A stretch of 64,000 nucleotides of DNA from Phorcus lineatus (Eukaryota > Mollusca > Gastropoda > Trochida > Trochidae): assembly GCA_921293015.1 (NCBI GenBank), contig OV121082.1:20563748-20627747 (forward strand), written 5' to 3'. The notes below the pieces were generated by a model. The model had not been told where the DNA came from, made no database searches, and worked only from the letters and a program-made list of their open reading frames with translations. This document shows positions 39,031 to 53,084 of this stretch, in pieces. The number at the start of each line of letters is the position of its first letter. The stretch's first letter is position 1. The translations under genes and the position numbers were made by a program.

Positions 39031-41750
39031 CTTAATCACGTCACCTGACGATTACATTCGAAGGATCCCTTGCATTAGAGCAACTTAGGTCGTCATCTGC
39101 ATTCAGATAGCTTATTCGGTTTCGAAATTTAGCTGAACTATTTGTATTTGAAGTAAAGGCAAGGCAATTGTTATGTAATGTAAATAAAGGTACATGTAGT
39201 ATATATTTCTAAGACATAATCAAACGTTGTGTTGGGTAAGGATGAAAACAATGGTTGTAAGAATGTCAAAAGTTGTGAGTGGGCTTAGAAAGTTGAGGTG
39301 TTTTTTTCGAATTCTTCATATTTATTCTTTTTCGGACACCTAAATTCATCATTGATCAAGTTCTAATTTCAAATCTCTATTACCTATTCTACCTATGCAT
39401 CTCGATTCATGATGTTCTCCATTGAATTAGAACCATCATCGAACTCCCTTAATAATACATTTACATTTTAGCCTTTAATAGTCAGATTCTGAAAGCGCTC
39501 AAGTAATTTCGTAATTAATCAAAGAATGCTCTACAAATATAATTATACACAAGATTGATTTCTTAAACTTCTTTGAGAAAAGAGTTCAATTTCTTTAATT
39601 CTTAAATAAAACATTGTCTCTAAAGTAAAACAAATAAAGCAGTAACCCCCAACGGTTATTAGAGTAATACTTCCTTGACTAGAAATATCTGATAGCAAGT
39701 GATTGATGTTTACAAAATAGTCTGAGCCGTTTGCATGCAAAAACCAATAGTTTGCCCATCAAAGTGAAGAAATGCTCTTAATAACTCAACACTCCAGCAG
39801 CTCTTGTGAAGGTTTGTGGCGCAATTTAACTTATGGATTTTCCCCAGATGACTTAAATGGGCAATAAGGAGCTCACAGGAAGCATGCATTGATCAACTTT
39901 GTGATGTTGACACAAAGTGTTTCCCTTTTCAGAGTTAAGGAATCACCTGTTAGAATTAAGAGGTGCAATTTTCAAGTACCTGTCGCTACTAGCTATTTGA
40001 AGGCCAAGGAAGCATATTACTGAAAAAATAATCTTTGTGATGATCCGCGATAGTTACAATGTATAAATCACGTAGTTCAAATAAGTAACAATGAAATTGC
40101 TGTCATTTATGAAAAAGCAATGACATGAATTTGTTAATGTTGTAAGAAGCTTCATCTTACTAAAAACATCCGTTGAGTTCAAGCTTGTAGCTTCAAGCTC
40201 CTTATATTAATTAACGACATTTCATTGGCTGAAAAAATAACAGATGATAATTCGAGTATAACTTTGAAAAAAATGCTAATTCAGCATAAACAACGACTCA
40301 TTCTTAACGAACTGCTTGGTAACGGAATGGCGATATCTAAATCACGGTTATTTAATTTGATTCTTCACATGGAAACGCATTTACTTACATTTGTTTATCT
40401 CTAAAATTATTGTACGTGTCATGTGTTATGAGATTTATCAAATCATCGAATGCCTACAAAATACCAGAACACAAATTGTAATCAAGTGCATGAAGTTTCT
40501 CTTTAATTCACAAATGTAAGCGGCACCTCGATTCCAGTCTGTTGATAGTTTTATGCTACAGAGACGTCACTGAGTAAATACAAATGCCTTATATACTACT
40601 TCCCTATCTCCAGAAGATTCATTAGGATCGTTTGAAGCACGAATATGTACGAGATGTTTGTGTCTTCTTAGTTCTTGTCAGGGCAAGCGTTTTCCATCTT
40701 ACAGAGAAATTGGTCAAGTTTTTCGTGTGTTCTTCTCTAAACTCCAAGCAACATGAACTGCTATCACCAATATTCTGTCATGTCAACGCTTGAAAAGACG
40801 TTCTCAATATTTCTGAATGATTTAGTGTGACAAAAGATTGTTTCTAAAGATAAAATGTAAAAATGTCGTTGCTTCACTGCTAATTGAGTTATGAAGGCTT
40901 ATTCATATTCTATTGTAGATCAAACTACATCAGTCAGTTAAATAAACAGTTATGCGCGTGTTTGGAGTTATTTGAGATCTTGAGTGAAACAATTCAGTGA
41001 TCTAGGATATGTTAAGGATATCTCATTGTACATATTTACAATGAAAACAACAATGGTCATTATCTTTATCAGCAGAGGGCTGCATATTATTTGCTTCTGT
41101 GGAAGCTGTCGGGAGGAAAGCGTCATATTCCTGAAATCACCAACTTAAAGCACAATGACGGTGGTCTTCAATTTCGACTTTTAAATCTTAACTGCCTTTT
41201 AATGTAGTGTTCTATGATGAAATATACATGAAAGATTACTTTTGAAGAGAAAAATAGAAATTGTTATGCAAGTGATGATTATTACACATGCTGCCGTTAG
41301 AAAACACCAGGTATGACACAGGTTACGTCAAGATATACAAACAGATGTACCACAGATCACTAAAATGATAGAGAGTCCAAAACCAATGAGCTGAAAAGTA
41401 ATTCTTGTACTTTTCACGTAGACGCCAGGGTGTGGATTCGAATCTCACAAGGAACTCGACTCAATAACGATCTTGAAGGAATGTCTTAAAAATTTCCCCA
41501 AATCAAAGTAAAAATTCATTCCAACTTTTAACTTTGTAAAGTTAATATTTCACAAAAATAATTATTTATGAAAGTCAAATTTCACCAAAATTAATAATCC
41601 GTCAACATGGATGTATAACAAATTCATTTTATCATTTCAAAGTAAAATCATTCCATGCGAAAACAAATCCGTCAAAAGAAATCAATCGGAAAATATCACC
41701 CATGGATTTGTTTAACATGATTGAAAATTTAACTTTATCACCTGGAAATT
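39030..41750. other. AT-rich stretch, nothing recognised
   Basis: No gene, RNA or mobile element could be supported. Near 41,425 the plus strand has TGTGGATTCGAATCTCAC, which contains a B-box-like GGATTCGAATC but lacks a convincing A box and T stem; it may be a SINE head fragment. Confidence 0.4.
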
Positions 41751-41774
41751 TCGAAAGAGATACTGTAAGTTGTG

Positions 41775-42385
41775 TACAGCTGCATGCCAAAAGTTTGTTC
41801 ACATACCTGTATATACTAGTGCAAATATCATGTAATTTGAGATGCCTTTGAGGTATCGTAGCGTTGCGAAAAATAAACGTATGATATTGAATTTTCAATA
41901 CACATATGCAGATCCAATCTTCTTTAAGGCAAATGTTTATCATACCTGACAATTACCCGTGACAGTCTTGGCAGGCCATTGAAGTGACCAGGGGTCAAAA
42001 TTACGAAAACACGAATTTCTATTTTTCTCCATAAAATTTTTTAAAAGTTATCATCTTCTTTAAAAATACGTCACGTTTGTACCTTAGCGCAAAGTCAGTG
42101 TGATTATGTTGGTTTTAATGTCAGAGAGTCGATATGGAACATTTAATTTGACATTTAACGAAATCGAAATTTGTCTTTAACAATATGCCAAAATTAGAAT
42201 TTTTGCACCAGAGACAAGACGATCCCCAAGAAGAGTTCAAGAATGGTTATTTCACACATGGAAACTGGGTGATCCATTTTCAGTTTTGCTGAAGTTATTA
42301 TATTGACGATGAAACGAAACCCAAATTTCATGATATTTGCACTACGATTCAGTGGTAAGTGAACAAACTTTCGGTATGCAGCTGT
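41775..42385. repeat. Inverted repeat, ~64-bp arms around ~480 bp
   Basis: The left arm (41,775-41,838) contains TACAGCTGCATGCCAAAAGT, TTGTTCAC and TAGTGCAAATATCATG. The right arm (42,322-42,385) contains the complement CATGATATTTGCACTA, GTGAACAAACTTTCGG and TATGCAGCTGTA. The arms have equal length. They differ mainly in an 8-9 base patch in the middle and a few single bases. Weaker similarity may continue outward. A 106-codon minus-strand frame (41,632-41,952) spans the left arm; I recognise no family in it. Confidence 0.75.
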
Positions 42386-42389
42386 AGCA

Positions 42390-43100
42390 TATGAATTCAG
42401 ATTGGGAAATTACATTTTTGTCGTGACAAACTTAGAAAAAAGACCATAATTCTTGAAATAACGATAAACATTATATATATCACCCACAGATTTAAGAGGT
42501 GCCTTTTGATATTTTCAGATTTTGAAAATATTGTTTTACCGCTTCCATGTAAACAAGATGAAATTAGAACGTGCATGAATTGTATCATGTCTTTCTGCAT
42601 CAGTGGGTTTATTTCAGGATAATGAAGATGTTATGAATAATGCGGCATTGGTGGGATGTGTCATCTTCTGATGACTCCATTGGTAATTTATATTTTCTAT
42701 GATAAAAGCTACCTCTTCAAATGTAAGGATAACTATTGATAACTTTAGTTTTAATTTTCCTTGTAATGATTTTTTTTATTCCACTTTTTTTGGAAGTACA
42801 GCAAATCATATAAAACATTCGCAACAAATCATTTCTTTAGTACATCTTAGCATTGTCACTAAACATGAACAGCACAGTTGATTAGGAATGGTCAGTGAAC
42901 AAGTTATGACAACTAGACCAGAATTTTACAAATTTGTTGGGGTTACAATTTGAAAAGGCTATCGTATTTGTTACATTAAAGTAATTTGCCAACTCTCTCT
43001 GAATATGCGTAACTGATAGTGTCATCTTATTTAGGTAACTTCTGAAAATAGTATCTTTAATGACAAGACATATTTCCTTGTATTGTTGATTAATTCATCT
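42390..43100. other. AT-rich stretch, nothing recognised
   Basis: Only short overlapping frames are present. No repeat or motif could be assigned. Confidence 0.4.
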
Positions 43101-44439
43101 CAATTATCCTTTCAAATTCAAAACAAAGTCTATTTTCTTACACGAGCGAATTGCTAAATTGTCAGGCATGTGCTCCCAACAAATTTTTCATAATCTTCGA
43201 AATCAATACTCCATGAACATTTGTTCCGAGTGATATATATTATATCATTGACATCATGAAGACTTAATTGACATTATCAAACTTGATTTAAAGTTCTAAC
43301 TGTCAATATTAAACATAATGACTTTGATATGTGATTAAGTTAATTATTTAAAGATAATATTCCAAGTTATTATTCTAACAGGAATAGAATAGGATAAAAA
43401 CGTTTGATTTGAATTTGTTATTGCTGCAGTTTGTAAATATGTTACCATATAGATCCTTCTCATACATGGACAAAAAACAATAATTTAACGTAATTTTGCT
43501 GAGCAATTCTGTAATATCTAGAAAATCAGGAAAAGGTTTTACTCTGAAATGAGTGTAAAACCAGCACACACACTCGACAATTCTAAGCATGTGAAACAGA
43601 ATGATATGAAGATATAAATATATCCTAATAGGGTGTGGGATGTGGGTTTCTGCGGTACTAAGGTAAAATCTCAAAGTATTCCATCGGAATATGTTTTCCC
43701 TTCATCTAAAAAAGTCTTTAATGAATAAAAGTTGAATAGGTCGATTTTCGGTTAACACCATTTTACATGATATTTTCAGAAGTTCGGAAGTAATGAAACA
43801 GACTTTAGTTAAGCATCTGTAGTAGAGAAAGATACTTTATCTGTAGGTTCTTCTTGTTGGACACAATCAATAAAACTGTCCATGAATATGTTTAGTAATG
43901 GATCATTATCCCCTTCTCGCTGCTTTACTTGCATTCAGTTAAAATGGTTGGATTGATTAGTGAATGATTCCAAGCTGATTCCTTTCCTTACTTGTAAATT
44001 TTCATATTAAATATATGTAAATACATTTCGAATATTAATAAAATATTTACCAAAAAATCATAATATCTTAAATGTTGAGGTGTTATAATCATATGAAGAT
44101 TCTTGTATTCATCATCCTCGGTCAACCAGGGTCTGCACATTCCGATTCTCTTCACAATCACCTTTGACAATTGTCATCAGGTAAATCTGTACTGAAATAA
44201 ACCGCCCTAAACTCTTGTCTTGATTCAGTTTTTGATGGGGTTCGTCATAGAGACACATGGATTGAAGTCCTACAAATAATGTGTTTAAAGACGTTCATGC
44301 TTGTATTGTTTATGAAATAATTAGAGCACCTGTAATAAGTGTGAACGATAGGCACGTTTTTGAAAAGTGAATACAACACAATAAGTGAAGTCAATTTGCT
44401 ACAATCTGAGATAGGTAGTGTCCCTACAAAGAAGCTGTT

Positions 44440-45116
44440 TTGGTTGATATAAAAGATTAAATTGGATGGAGTTTGTGAGTTGTGTGCATCAACTATGTTT
44501 AAGTACAATCAATCGCTCAAACGAAATTTGCTATGTCATCTCGGAAGGATGAAACAGACTAAGCCACATACTAGGCCTGTGTATCATGGCCTTTGTGGCG
44601 GGACGATTTATCCCGGTTCTAGTTTTAATGAGCGAGACAATATATCATGGAATTATTGCCAAGGAACCTGCGAGACGATTATCATCACGATACAGTGGTT
44701 GCGATACAATACGTATCCCGATTCTATACACTTCATGAAAGAACTAAACATAGGACATAGAACAGTATTGTTATTTCTTAAAGACCAACCTGTCATAGAT
44801 ATGACATGAAGGGAAATCACAAAATTGGAGAGACTGTGAAATTAGAAATTAAATATCATACATTTTCTGTTTTTGTTTCTGTTCTAATCACGTTATCTCT
44901 GAAATAGAATAAAAACCTTTTTAGCTTTAATAATTATTTGTTTAAAACACATTATGTTAACAGTATCAGGATATATTGTCTCTTAAAGCGATACATTAAT
45001 GTATCATGGATACAAATATCCTGATATATTGTCTAAACATGTTTTGTATCGATGCACTCGTATCGCGAAGTAGACGATGCAAACATCGATACTATCGATG
45101 AATCGTTACACCACTA
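44440..45116 (+). mobile_element. hAT-like DNA transposon remnant (right end and possible BED-finger piece)
   Basis: The right end on the minus strand reads TAGTGGTGTAACGATTCATC and continues with repeated ATCGATA-type hexamers. This resembles hAT terminal and subterminal repeats. The sequence inside has duplicated ATCCTGATATATTGTCT-type motifs (44,963 and 45,018). A 115-codon plus-strand frame at 44,462-44,809 starts with VCELCASTMFKYNQSLKRNL and then LCHLGRMK. That is the pattern of a BED zinc finger (C-x2-C, then HL), the usual hAT N-terminal domain, but the last His is displaced and the rest is not recognisable. An alternative for the frame is an IS1595-type transposase piece. No matching left terminal repeat was seen. 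Unit D homology resumes right after 45,116. Confidence 0.5.
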
Positions 45117-47315
45117 CCACATACTGTACCAATTCCTGTGATGTTTGTACAGTTATTTGGTCTGACATTGTATCTTAACTGAATTTCAGTTTGATTCCCT
45201 ATCAAAGAATTGCTTACGATGCAGTTATGCCATAACATAATCATAGAACACATCGTTGTCTATGGACTCTTAGATCTTGTTAAATTGAATCAATCTTTAT
45301 CTAATTTATTTCTATTTACATGATAACAAATTTTGAATAATTTGACAGTTTGATCTTACTTAAAATGAATTATCGGTGATCTAATTGAAGATCTAAAAGT
45401 AATGGTAGCACAATTGAATAAATGAATTTAGCACATCTCAAAGCCTCCTAGCAATATTTTTTATAATGTTTATTTCTATTTCAAGTGACAATTGCCGGTA
45501 GGTGTTTTCTACGTATTAGATAGATTTGAAAATGCCAAGCATGAAAAAATTGTCTCTTTCCAAATGTCAGTGTATGCCGTTTCGGCAGTTCCATCTAAGT
45601 GACAGTACATCATCAGATATCTGTCAGTTCCACCAACGGCCCGGGACAGTCAACAATTTATATGGTTTATATCCCTCCCATTGTGTAACTTGATAAGAAT
45701 GTAGATATTTTTTATCAATTTACATTTGAATACAAGGCGCCCTCTCGCAAAGTTTAAGTTAACATGGGTCAGTTACCTTACAGAGACTGTTGTCACACTA
45801 ATCAGACAATAAAGCTACTTTTGGTTTAAATTCATATCTAAAAGAAATCTTTATCCTGATTTTTTGTCTTGTTATGAATTTGGACATGTACACTGATTAA
45901 CTTCACCTAAACATTTTAAGTACATGTACATGGACCTAATGGGAACAATAAAAAAAGAATTTTAAAACTTTTGTCACTGACATGGTCAGTATTTATTTTA
46001 TCCTCTCGATTACTTTTTTCTTTCTGTTTATTGGACTCCTGTTCCTGCAGTTTAAATCAAAATATTATGTATGTGTGCGTTAACGTTACGATATTTGTTG
46101 TGTTGTTGTGACGCACCGCTGCCAATGTAGTCTCAAACTTTGGAAACATCAAAATTGATCCTATATATAAATAATATATAATATATGATAAATGTCGATA
46201 TTTTCAAAGCTTATGGCCCGGGTGTTACGTATACATCTTTCATACATCTTTCAAAAGAAAAGTAATTAATTATCATTCCACGCTAGGGACGGGAATCGGG
46301 ATAATGGTTTCAGTTTCAGAAACCGTTTGATAAAGGATAAAGAAATTTGGTGTTTGGTTCTGAGGTATCAATACCTTCAGACAGGTAATCAGGTTTGCGG
46401 TGTACATATACCTTGATGAAGTTTGGAGATGAGAAGCAGAATACTTTTTTTAGGAATGATGCACTTTCTCTGTTATTCTTATTATCTGATTTTTTTACAT
46501 TTTAGAAAATGAGAAACTTATGAGCGGGGGGACGTTGATGACTATGTCGATTGGAAGATTGATAACATTGATAACATACATATTGTGTTTTCGAATGACG
46601 TTAGCCCTTGATGAATAATTTGGTACTCATCACTTTGTTTCCTCCTTGCAGAATGATGTAACCTAAAATGAGTTAAAGTTCTTCTACTGGGTCAGGCAAT
46701 TCGATTTAATAACATCTAGTAAGATTTCGCACAGGAGAGGTGTCACGTTCTGTACACACGTTCTATCGAAGACTGAAGGCCTACGATAGCCAGGACAGAC
46801 TGCAAATGATGTGAACTCACCACACGAAGAAGAAGATCGATTATACATAATCTGTACCTTGTTGTTGGATGGTAATTGCCTGTTATATTTGGCGAGTTTT
46901 TACAAGGTCGTCAAATTGAAATGGAAGTGAAATTTCGAATAACGATATTGATTGCTTTGGTAAAAAGTTCATCAAAGTATCATGAAAGACAAACACTCAT
47001 TTCACTTATAATCATCTTTCATGGATAGGTTGGGGTTTTGCATGAGACTACCTATGGGGTACCGGGATGTAGTGGTAACCAGGTTGATCTCTTTTTCCAA
47101 TGAATGTTCGAATCCTGATTTAGGGACCAAACATTTGTCACCTGGGCTTTATTTTTGTGTGTGTTACTAAGTAAGACACTTTATCCTCAATGCTATATTT
47201 TTATGAACTCCTTGATGAGTAGTATATAAGATCCTTATGATTTTGCAGATCGGTTGTATTATACAATTCTTGTACGAACTTATATGATCGTGGCAAAATG
47301 ATCGTGGCTAAGAGC

Positions 47316-47600
47316 CGAGTTTGGGTTTCACGCCGCTTTCAAGATTATTTCACTTATATCACGGCTTCAAGTATTATTGCAAGTAGAAAATCCCGCAAAA
47401 CAATTGTGGCTATGCATTGCGGTGAAACCTGAGGAAATCGGCTGGAACTATCAAACCACGGGTAGATTTGCACTGAAATTCAGTGCATGTTACTGTATGT
47501 AGAACAGTTCTCTGCTGCAGATATTGTTGCCTAGCCCTTGACAGGATTCGAACCCCAGACATCTTGATCCGAGTCCGAAGGCCCCCGGGAATTTAGAAGC
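47316..47600 (-). mobile_element. tRNA-derived SINE copy with intact B box
   Basis: The body begins GAGTTTGGGTTTCACGCCGC, the longest left end of the three copies. It continues through ATATCACGGCTTCAAGTATT, TATGCATTGCGGTGAAACC and GCAGATATTGTTGCCTAGCC. The minus strand carries a perfect-looking B box, GGTTCGAATCC at 47,554-47,544. The A-box region, expected near 47,580-47,600, is disrupted by CGGCCCCCGGG-like sequence and is not convincing. It lies in unit D. It is diverged from the other copies by scattered substitutions. Confidence 0.82.
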
Positions 47601-50466
47601 CGTAACAATGATAAAGCTCTAAAAATTACTCGATGCACACACTTAAATATTTATCGGAAATGATATTCATAATTTCTGAATATTTAACAAAAAAGCGAGG
47701 AACAGCAAGACAAGTTGCTGTGTGTAATCTGTTGATATTCATATATACAGACCTATCGATTCTAAAACGATGCTATTCTGTGCAAAACCATCTTTTTTTC
47801 TGTCTAATTTTTCAGGGGATTTCATATCAAATGACAGTGTCTTGTCACAACAGATAATTTTGAATACCGTGTAAGCTGTCTCTTAAAAGATTGAGTGACG
47901 AATATAGATAAGCTGAATTAACCGAAAAAATATCAACAACCCGAAATAGAAAATAAATTAAAAGAGACATGTTATTTGTTTCACATACTGCGTAATACGC
48001 CTTCCTGTCACTTTTGATATGGCTCTCTCGACTTAACTTTATCGAATTTGCCACGTACTAAAGGCTTAGTATATGAGGAAGTACGCAATACATTTTTTGA
48101 AGAGAAATATCAATGTAGATACCATAATGCATGAACGGTCTCAAAAGTTTATCAGATTATTTTAAACGTACTTGTCACAAAAATAATTTTACTATGGAAA
48201 TCAATTTAGTGACAAATGTTTCTATAAGTTTTAAATGTTGATATAAATCAATGCATGGCAAATATGACATTTGAGAGGGCAACGTAAAACCACTTGTTGG
48301 TTTGAACAAATTATCAATATTTTCTGTATATCAAATATGGTTTTCAATAAATACGGAATAATCATCCATATTTTGAAAACATCTTTAATGATACATGTCA
48401 TTTCGATTACATTTAATAAAACACAGAGAAACAGCAAGAGTTATATAACTTATTTTTTGAAACAGTTTTTCATACAGATGGTACAAATGAAATGAATAAA
48501 CTCACCATTATCTCTTGTCAATGGTACATAGAATTTATTGATTACATTACATTTATTTTTATGATAAACATGAGTACATTAATGTTACCAATACCAGCAA
48601 ACCAGTTTGCTTGATGTTAAGAAAACAACTTCTTTGTGATTGGCATTCTCTAAGTAGATGTGCTGTTGAATGAAGAGAATTCTTATGAACATAAAACTTA
48701 TTTATCCTCTCAAGGCGAGATTTCGACATAGAATCTTATGACTTTTTCAAAGAGTTGACAAATAATGATGATATATAATCAATAACAAATTCATTCTTCC
48801 TTAAGGGTTTGAAGCTAAAATCTACATGTTGTGTTTCATTTTGCTTCATGAAGCGTTCCATATCTGACAACACTTTACAGTAATATCAAACGCAAAATAA
48901 CGTTGAAAGGTTATGTCACTTAGTACACCATTAAAGGAATTATGATTTGTTGCAGGTTTTTACACTATTAACTTAGACCTTAAGGTTTGAAAACGCTATC
49001 ATTATTCTTTGAAAATTTCTGATGAATCTTATTTTACAATTCATGAATGAGTTCATGCATTTAAATCTACCACACTTGTATTTTATGTATTACAAATTTG
49101 CTATGTATGGATATGTGAATATGTTTATCACTCCTGTTAGAATTATATGTTTGTTTACAAAATAGTTGAATTTTTCTTTTACAGTAAAGTAATGACATAT
49201 CTATCATCTATTTCTCGTATTTCTATAAAAGTCTTAACCTCTTTCCAAAGCATTAACAGGCTGGTACATTTTAGTTTCATCAATCAATAAATATAATTTC
49301 CTGGTTTTGCTCTATTTAGTTTCATTAAAAATGCATTTACATAACAATATTATGCCATATTTGTTGCCAGCGATCATGGGCGAATGAACATAAATCAGTC
49401 ATAATTCTCTAAAGGCACATCAAAGAAATTGATTAACCAAGCAAAAAGAAAGTATCATCTGCTTGGTGAACCCTTGGAGAACATGTCTAACCATAGAATA
49501 TCAAGGAAATAACAACTCAGTGCCTAAAATGATCATGATTTACGTGTTTATAGATGATTCATTGTGTTGTGTCTCATTGTTGTTCTGAAATTGCAGGGAG
49601 TTTATTCAAAATTAATTATAAACAATTAACAATCACAATTATTCATATTTGATAAGGTTTTGTGGGAACAGGAGTATTATCTTTGAAATGTCACCTGCCA
49701 TGTTTTTCAATTACAATTAACCTTTACCATGTTTATAGCCTATTTCGATATGTTAAAATCTATAACACCTTGTATACACCTATGTCCCACACAATTATCA
49801 CAAACTACTTTCTTCGCTAAAATGAGGAAGATGCGTTGTATTATGTATAAATTAAAAAAATGCAATTGAGTGGCAGTGATAATGCTTTAAAGAAAAGGAA
49901 GAACAATTCTGATACTTTTTTTTCATTTAATAATATTGATCAAGTTTATATTTCAAATTTAAACAGCATGACAGATATTCCTTCAGATAAGAACTTTCTT
50001 TATTAACGTTCCTTACTTTAAACATGTCCAGTTTACTGCTATAAGCATCTTAATGTTAAACTCCTGCTTAATAGATAATTAGATTAACTCCGAAAATATT
50101 TCATGTACGCTATGATATGGGTTGACAGTTACATTCTACCAAACGCTGTACATGCACTTTTAAAAGGGAAATTGAAATCTTAAGAGTCGACAGTCGACGA
50201 AATTCAGTTAGTACAGAATGAGTTCTGTTAAGATACGTTCTTACGTTTTATAGAGACATCACAACCATGAGAACCTCTACCGTGGGTCAAAGAGACCATT
50301 TTTTATCTATCCAAAATAGAAGCATTCAAAATGTTAGTCAAGCATTATCCGTGATACAATGAATCATTAGAAGTTTCCATTGAACATATATGTACATTTA
50401 TGATGATATGATGCTCAAAAATTCAAAACTTGTTAACAGATATAACTAAAGAATCAATAAACTCAA

Positions 50467-51798
50467 GTGACAAGTGACCTTTTTAGAAAGATAAAAGAAT
50501 CAAGATCGAATTCAAAGTGCACAATACCTGAATTTGTATTCAAAACTTGTGATGAAAATGTTAAGTGTCACGGTGAAATTTATTGTATACAATGTAATGG
50601 ACATGGGTCAGTGACTCTTCTATTGACACACTTGATTGATTGCGTTTTTCGAGAAACCTGGAGTATTTATGTGTATATTTCTCTGATCAAATATTTTGGT
50701 GTTTCCACACCAAACAGGCGTCAACAGACGCTTCAATCAAACGTATTAGTAGGTATTTACAAAAATAAGCGACTTTCAGTTGGGATGACTTTCATCGTTA
50801 AATTTTGTATGAAGATAGGTCCAATACTTTTGAATGGATTTGAAATATTGGAAAGGTTCATCTCTATGCATGCAAAACGTTTCTCGGTGTTAAACCAAGC
50901 ATATGAAGAACGATGTCTATAGATAATTAAGCATATTCCCATTATTCATTTATCCTTCATTTATCCAGAGCTGTTAGATTCTACATTTAGAATATGCCAG
51001 TTAACAGAGCTAACAAAACGCTATGACATGATGAAACTATATGACAGAAATGCTTAAAGAAATTGGGTGACTGATATAAGAGAGATTCATAACAAAATAG
51101 GATATGGTCATATTGATACATCAAACGTGTTCATTCACAACCAGGTTTAAACACTTAGACAACAAAGAGAATACAAGGTAAATACTTACAATAGAATAAC
51201 TAAAAATCATATGAAAGGTTGATTAATTTAGATAATTATGAATACTCAAATTATGTCTCACAAATGTTGTTAATTAGTCATGGATTGGATATTGTGTGGA
51301 TCAGCCAATCAGTTGGCAATAAGTTTTTATTTCTCCGTAGATTGAAAGATGTGGCTATAAATATGTTTTACCAATCTTGGAATGGTATAATGCAAATTAG
51401 CACAAGATATAGATTATATAAAGAGTATAAAAGCCTTTTATCACCGGAAAATACTTAACTGCCATTACTGTAAAAAAAATCCGCAATTTGTATATAACAT
51501 TAAGATCTGGTTTAATACCTTTAAAAGCAAATGAAAGAAGATGGTCTGACATTGATTATTGTTTAAGAATTTGTCAATTGTGTAAATATGATGTAGAAAA
51601 TGAATATAATTTTTACTTGTATGTGAACACTATAATGACTTAAGAAAACTGTATTTTTTAACTTTTCTGTGTGTTTCTGCAAATATGTTTAAATTTAAGT
51701 GCCTCATGAGGACGGAGAATGAAGCCCTAATGCTAAGTAAATGTAAATATGTGTTTCATTGCCTAAACAAAATGCTTGAATTGGGATATTTGTACTGA
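50467..51798 (+). pseudogene. Decayed LINE ORF2 C-terminal region
   Basis: The strongest part is 51,219-51,798, read in three successive frames. It gives QSWNGIMQISTRYRLYKEYK, then (from 51,452) RNLYITLRSGLIPLKANERR and CLRICQLCKYDVENEYNFYL, then (from 51,685) FKFKCLMRTENEALMLSKCK and YVFHCLNKMLELGYLY with a stop at 51,796. This order (R-G-LIPL, ERRW, a CxLC...E..F finger-like motif, LMR-x-ENEA, CLNKR) is the usual tail of a large family of metazoan LINEs common in molluscs. Upstream, 51,010-51,110 reads MMKLYDRNA, stop, RNWVTDIREIHNKIGYGH. The 151-codon frame at 50,467-50,922 probably belongs to the same protein (RETWSIY..., YFGVSTPNR...) but is less certain. At least two frameshifts and internal stops make it inactive. 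Confidence 0.75.
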
Positions 51799-53084
51799 AA
51801 ATTTATTATGTATAAAATTTATTATGTATTGAACAGCACATGTATATGGGCCAATGACCTACAAACTTGAATGACCACACTTGAATTTTTTTTTGAAACA
51901 GATATGCAAACAGAATGTTATAAATTTGTAATATGAATGCTGTAGAAGATTCTCTATTTCTCCTCTTAGGCTGTCCTGTCTTTATATGTCTACGAATGAA
52001 ATTTCTAACCATAGCTAACAAAAATATAAGCTGGAATGAATATTTAATATAACTGTTATTTAGCAAGACTATTGTACAAAACATCATTTGATCATTTGAT
52101 CTAGTCATTAATGAATACTACATCTACACGAGATGCAAGTCCTAAAATAAAGATTGAACTAAGAAACCTGGAAACAAGTGAAAATAACGTGACCCTGCTC
52201 CTGGTTGAAACTCACCTGACATCGAGGTCAAGCAAATCTCCAAGTGACATCATAGGCGGGAAATGATTTAGGTCGACGTTGGGCTGTGCACTTTTGTACC
52301 AGGAGACCACATCAAATGAAATGTTAGACTCAAAACAGACCCTTTATAAACAAGCGTTTAAGGTTTGACAACCATAACGTAATGTCATCTGACGTTTTAA
52401 CTTTTGCTTAATTAACGATCCTTTGATATTTGTTTTCTTATTTAATCAATTCAAAATATAAAAGACACTTGATGGTAAAAAGTATCAAAATCAATTTACA
52501 TTTTCAGTAATCAATCAATTATTTCACAATCAGATTAAAAATGGTTTGAAATTTGTCTCTGACAGAAAGTTGGATGAAAGTCATGTTTTTCAATTAACAT
52601 TTTTTACTTCAACCTTACTACCTGAACGCATTTAAACGTCAGAAGCTTCTTCCCCGATGCACATTATTTTAAATTCCTTTTATTTTGTACTTCTTTGTCA
52701 AAGCTACTCAGTGCATCTCTTGTTTGAAGGAAGAGTTTAAAAAATGTAATGGATTGCACATGTTAGTTACAAACGACTTTTTAAAGAGACAAATATAATA
52801 AGATAGACTATTGTATCAAAGTAATTTTAAAATGAAGTTTACTCTAATAAATTGAATATCGATAAATTACATTTCCTAGGAATTTAACATTGTAAAAAAT
52901 GATTCATACTTATTTTCTTTGGTTCATAAATCGCTGCTTATCGCTTCCGCTCTAAACTACGAATTTGTGCGTCGATTTTGTAGAACATAAAATTGAAAGT
53001 AAATTCCTATTTCCCTTTCGTGTCAAATCTTGCATTACAAATCCTTCTAATATGTGTTTTGTCACATAGGTGACATGCGCGACG

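Larger units (their letters stand above)
43100..49600. repeat. Segmental duplication unit D (partial fourth copy)
   Basis: The sequence near 43,190 (CATAATCTTCGAAATCAATA) resembles unit A near 3,128 (CATTATCTTCGAAATGGATA). The block 45,170-45,320, with CAGTTTGATTCCCTATCAAAG and TTAGATCTTGTTAAATTGAA, matches 4,835-4,925 of A and 13,925-14,010 of B. TGTCACGTTCTGTACACACG near 46,740 matches C at 22,852. The 48,560-48,640 block matches C near 26,840, and the end module is at 49,308-49,325. A hAT remnant and a SINE interrupt the unit. The part left of 43,100 could not be aligned with confidence. Confidence 0.6.

Noticed and set aside
41415-41450. B-box-like GGATTCGAATC on the plus strand, as a tRNA gene
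   Set aside because: The T stem pairs poorly, and no A box, acceptor stem or anticodon arm could be built. At most it is a SINE head fragment.
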